Assembly: GCF_900188145.1 (NCBI RefSeq)
Contig: NZ_FZOJ01000004.1
Location: 1-64,000 of the forward strand
DNA from: Anaerovirgula multivorans
Lineage (GTDB): Bacteria > Bacillota > Clostridia > Peptostreptococcales > Natronincolaceae
Reading direction: 5' to 3'
DNA length: 64,000 bases
The number at the start of each line of letters is the position of its first letter. Within the stretch, counting starts at the first letter, position 1. The position numbers and the translations under genes are program-made. Below, piece by piece: positions 63,271 to 64,000 of this stretch. The notes under the pieces were generated by a model. That model worked only from the letters and a program-made list of their open reading frames with translations, did no database searches and was not told the DNA's origin.

Positions 63271-63720
63271 TCACTTACTTGCATATGCTTTAATAATATC
63301 TCTTCTACTAATAACTCCAACTAGTTCATCTTCCTTCACTACAGGAATTCTGTTAACCTTTTTTTCCGTCATCAAGGTTGCTACTGTCTCAATAGTTTCT
63401 TCTTCATTAACAACAATTACTTCTGCAGTCATCACCTCTTCAACTTTATAACCAGCCATTTTTCTAATCTGGGTTTCAAGGTTTTTGGGGTTTTCTAAAA
63501 AGATATAACTGTCTAGCAGAGTAAAATAGGCAGGCAGATGAAGATTTTTACTTCTATAGATCAAATCCCCTTCTGTAATGATTCCCACTACTCTATTTTC
63601 TTCGTCAACAACTGGTAAACCACTTACATTGTGATCTAATAAAAGTTTAATTACATCCTCCACCGTATCTTCTTTTCTCACTGTAATTACTTCTCTTGTC
63701 ATAATGTCCTTCGCCAACAT
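63271..63720 (-). CDS. Two-CBS-domain protein
   Basis: A 149-residue protein made of two CBS domains: residues about 5-60 (MTREVITVRKEDTVEDVI, VVGIITEGDLIYR) and 93-149 (VMTAEVIVVNEEETIETVA, LVGVISRRDIIKA). The pair would bind adenine nucleotides such as AMP, ATP or SAM and sense energy state. No enzyme domain is attached, so it must act on a separate partner. AAGGCGGTGATTTT precedes the ATG. It lies upstream of fdhA on the same strand but with more than 900 bases and a terminator between. Confidence 0.85.
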   Translation of the reverse strand: MLAKDIMTREVITVRKEDTVEDVIKLLLDHNVSGLPVVDEENRVVGIITEGDLIYRSKNLHLPAYFTLLDSYIFLENPKNLETQIRKMAGYKVEEVMTAEVIVVNEEETIETVATLMTEKKVNRIPVVKEDELVGVISRRDIIKAYASK

Positions 63721-63796
63721 AAAATCACCGCCTTCAATTTAAATTCTATATCTATTAAAATACCCATAATGTCGAATTTCTATCATATTAATAACT

Positions 63797-63931
63797 TTAC
63801 CCAATCATCTCGTTTCTAATTAGATTATGCTGAGTATCATTAACAAATCTTGTTATTTTGTTATTTATATTCATGGTTGACAAAAATAATATAATTAGCA
63901 TCCCCATCATGATCTTTTCGTGTTTTTTCAT
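63797..63931 (-). CDS. Small membrane-anchored peptide
   Basis: A 44-residue protein starting at ATG 63931 behind AAAGGACGG. It has a basic start, one hydrophobic helix (about residues 8-22) and a polar, Asn/Ile-rich tail. It lies 12 bases after the stop of the partial gene at the window end and may be co-transcribed with it. No family recognised; it could be spurious. Confidence 0.45.
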   Translation of the reverse strand: MKKHEKIMMGMLIILFLSTMNINNKITRFVNDTQHNLIRNEMIG

Positions 63932-63943
63932 TTAATCCGTCCT

Positions 63944-64000
63944 TTACAATTCCGCCTCCAATTTTGTTACATATTCTTCTAATTCCTTGAGAATATCTTT
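63944..64000 (-). CDS. C-terminal end of a helical protein, cut by the window edge
   Basis: The last 18 codons of a gene whose start lies beyond the window. The end is KDILKELEEYVTKLEAEL, typical of a coiled coil. No product can be named from this piece. Stop at 63944-63946. Confidence 0.4.
   Translation of the reverse strand, partial: KDILKELEEYVTKLEAEL

Noticed and set aside
1-64000. CRISPR arrays, insertion sequences, prophage, rRNA or tRNA genes
   Set aside because: No regularly spaced repeats, transposase or phage genes, and no rRNA or cloverleaf sequences were noticed on either strand.

Overview
The window reads as chromosomal DNA of a low-GC, Gram-positive, spore-forming anaerobe of the Clostridia, close in gene content to Alkaliphilus-like lineages (an inference from gene content, not from a marker gene). 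The signs are strong AGGAGG-type ribosome sites with frequent TTG and GTG starts, several [FeFe]-hydrogenase genes with their maturases, a selenocysteine formate dehydrogenase, sporulation and germination genes (a Spo0E-like protein, a GerS-like lipoprotein beside alanine racemase), S-layer-type wall polymer genes, and sodium/proton antiporters (NhaC and a complete Mrp set). I see no rRNA, tRNA, CRISPR array, prophage or insertion sequence.

Layout. 1-7360: a CcdA-like thiol transporter, small two-cysteine helical proteins, NhaC, a stand-alone group-B-like [FeFe]-hydrogenase protein, and a spore-membrane-like cluster with two DUF421 (YetF) genes, one interrupted by a frameshift. 7437-8772: LemA and a TPM/YgcG protein. 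8999-13694: copper ATPase CopA behind a promoter with a CsoR-type operator, a run of tiny Cys/His-rich membrane proteins, an RseC-like protein and a Spo0E-like phosphatase. 14147-33076: YibE/F, an Lgt homologue, a MASE3-SpoIIE phosphatase, a LonB-like protease, LysM and phosphodiester-glycosidase surface proteins, PrcB, a split transketolase, YitT, and the WecG/TagA-CsaB-DUF5693 wall polymer genes. 33221-40084: an acyltransferase, the NdoA/MazF toxin-antitoxin pair, alr-gerS-acpS, and a lipoprotein.

40188-45626: a 5' leader carrying an intrinsic terminator, followed by aspA-like, hydF, hydE and hydG, the maturation set for the H-cluster of [FeFe] hydrogenases. 45702-47393: a chemoreceptor. 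47697-56713 (minus strand): a large Mrp operon in the order E-F-G-(split A: MbhD-like, MbhE-like)-B-C-D1-Cache protein-D2-D3, with three MrpD-like pumping subunits and a membrane Cache sensor that has no output domain. Upstream of it on the same strand lie a TM1266-type hydrogenase regulator (57125), a modular [FeFe] hydrogenase HydA (57660) and a selenocysteine formate dehydrogenase (59668-62340) whose in-frame TGA is followed by a clear bacterial SECIS hairpin. Together these suggest an organism that interconverts formate and hydrogen and lives on ion gradients. Whether the soluble enzymes couple physically to the Mrp complex is open.

The most unusual items are the formate dehydrogenase/HydA/regulator/Mrp neighbourhood with its embedded Cache protein, the leader in front of aspA-hydFEG, and an interspersed non-coding repeat family with a hairpin (27965, 38912 and a hairpin-less copy at 20699).
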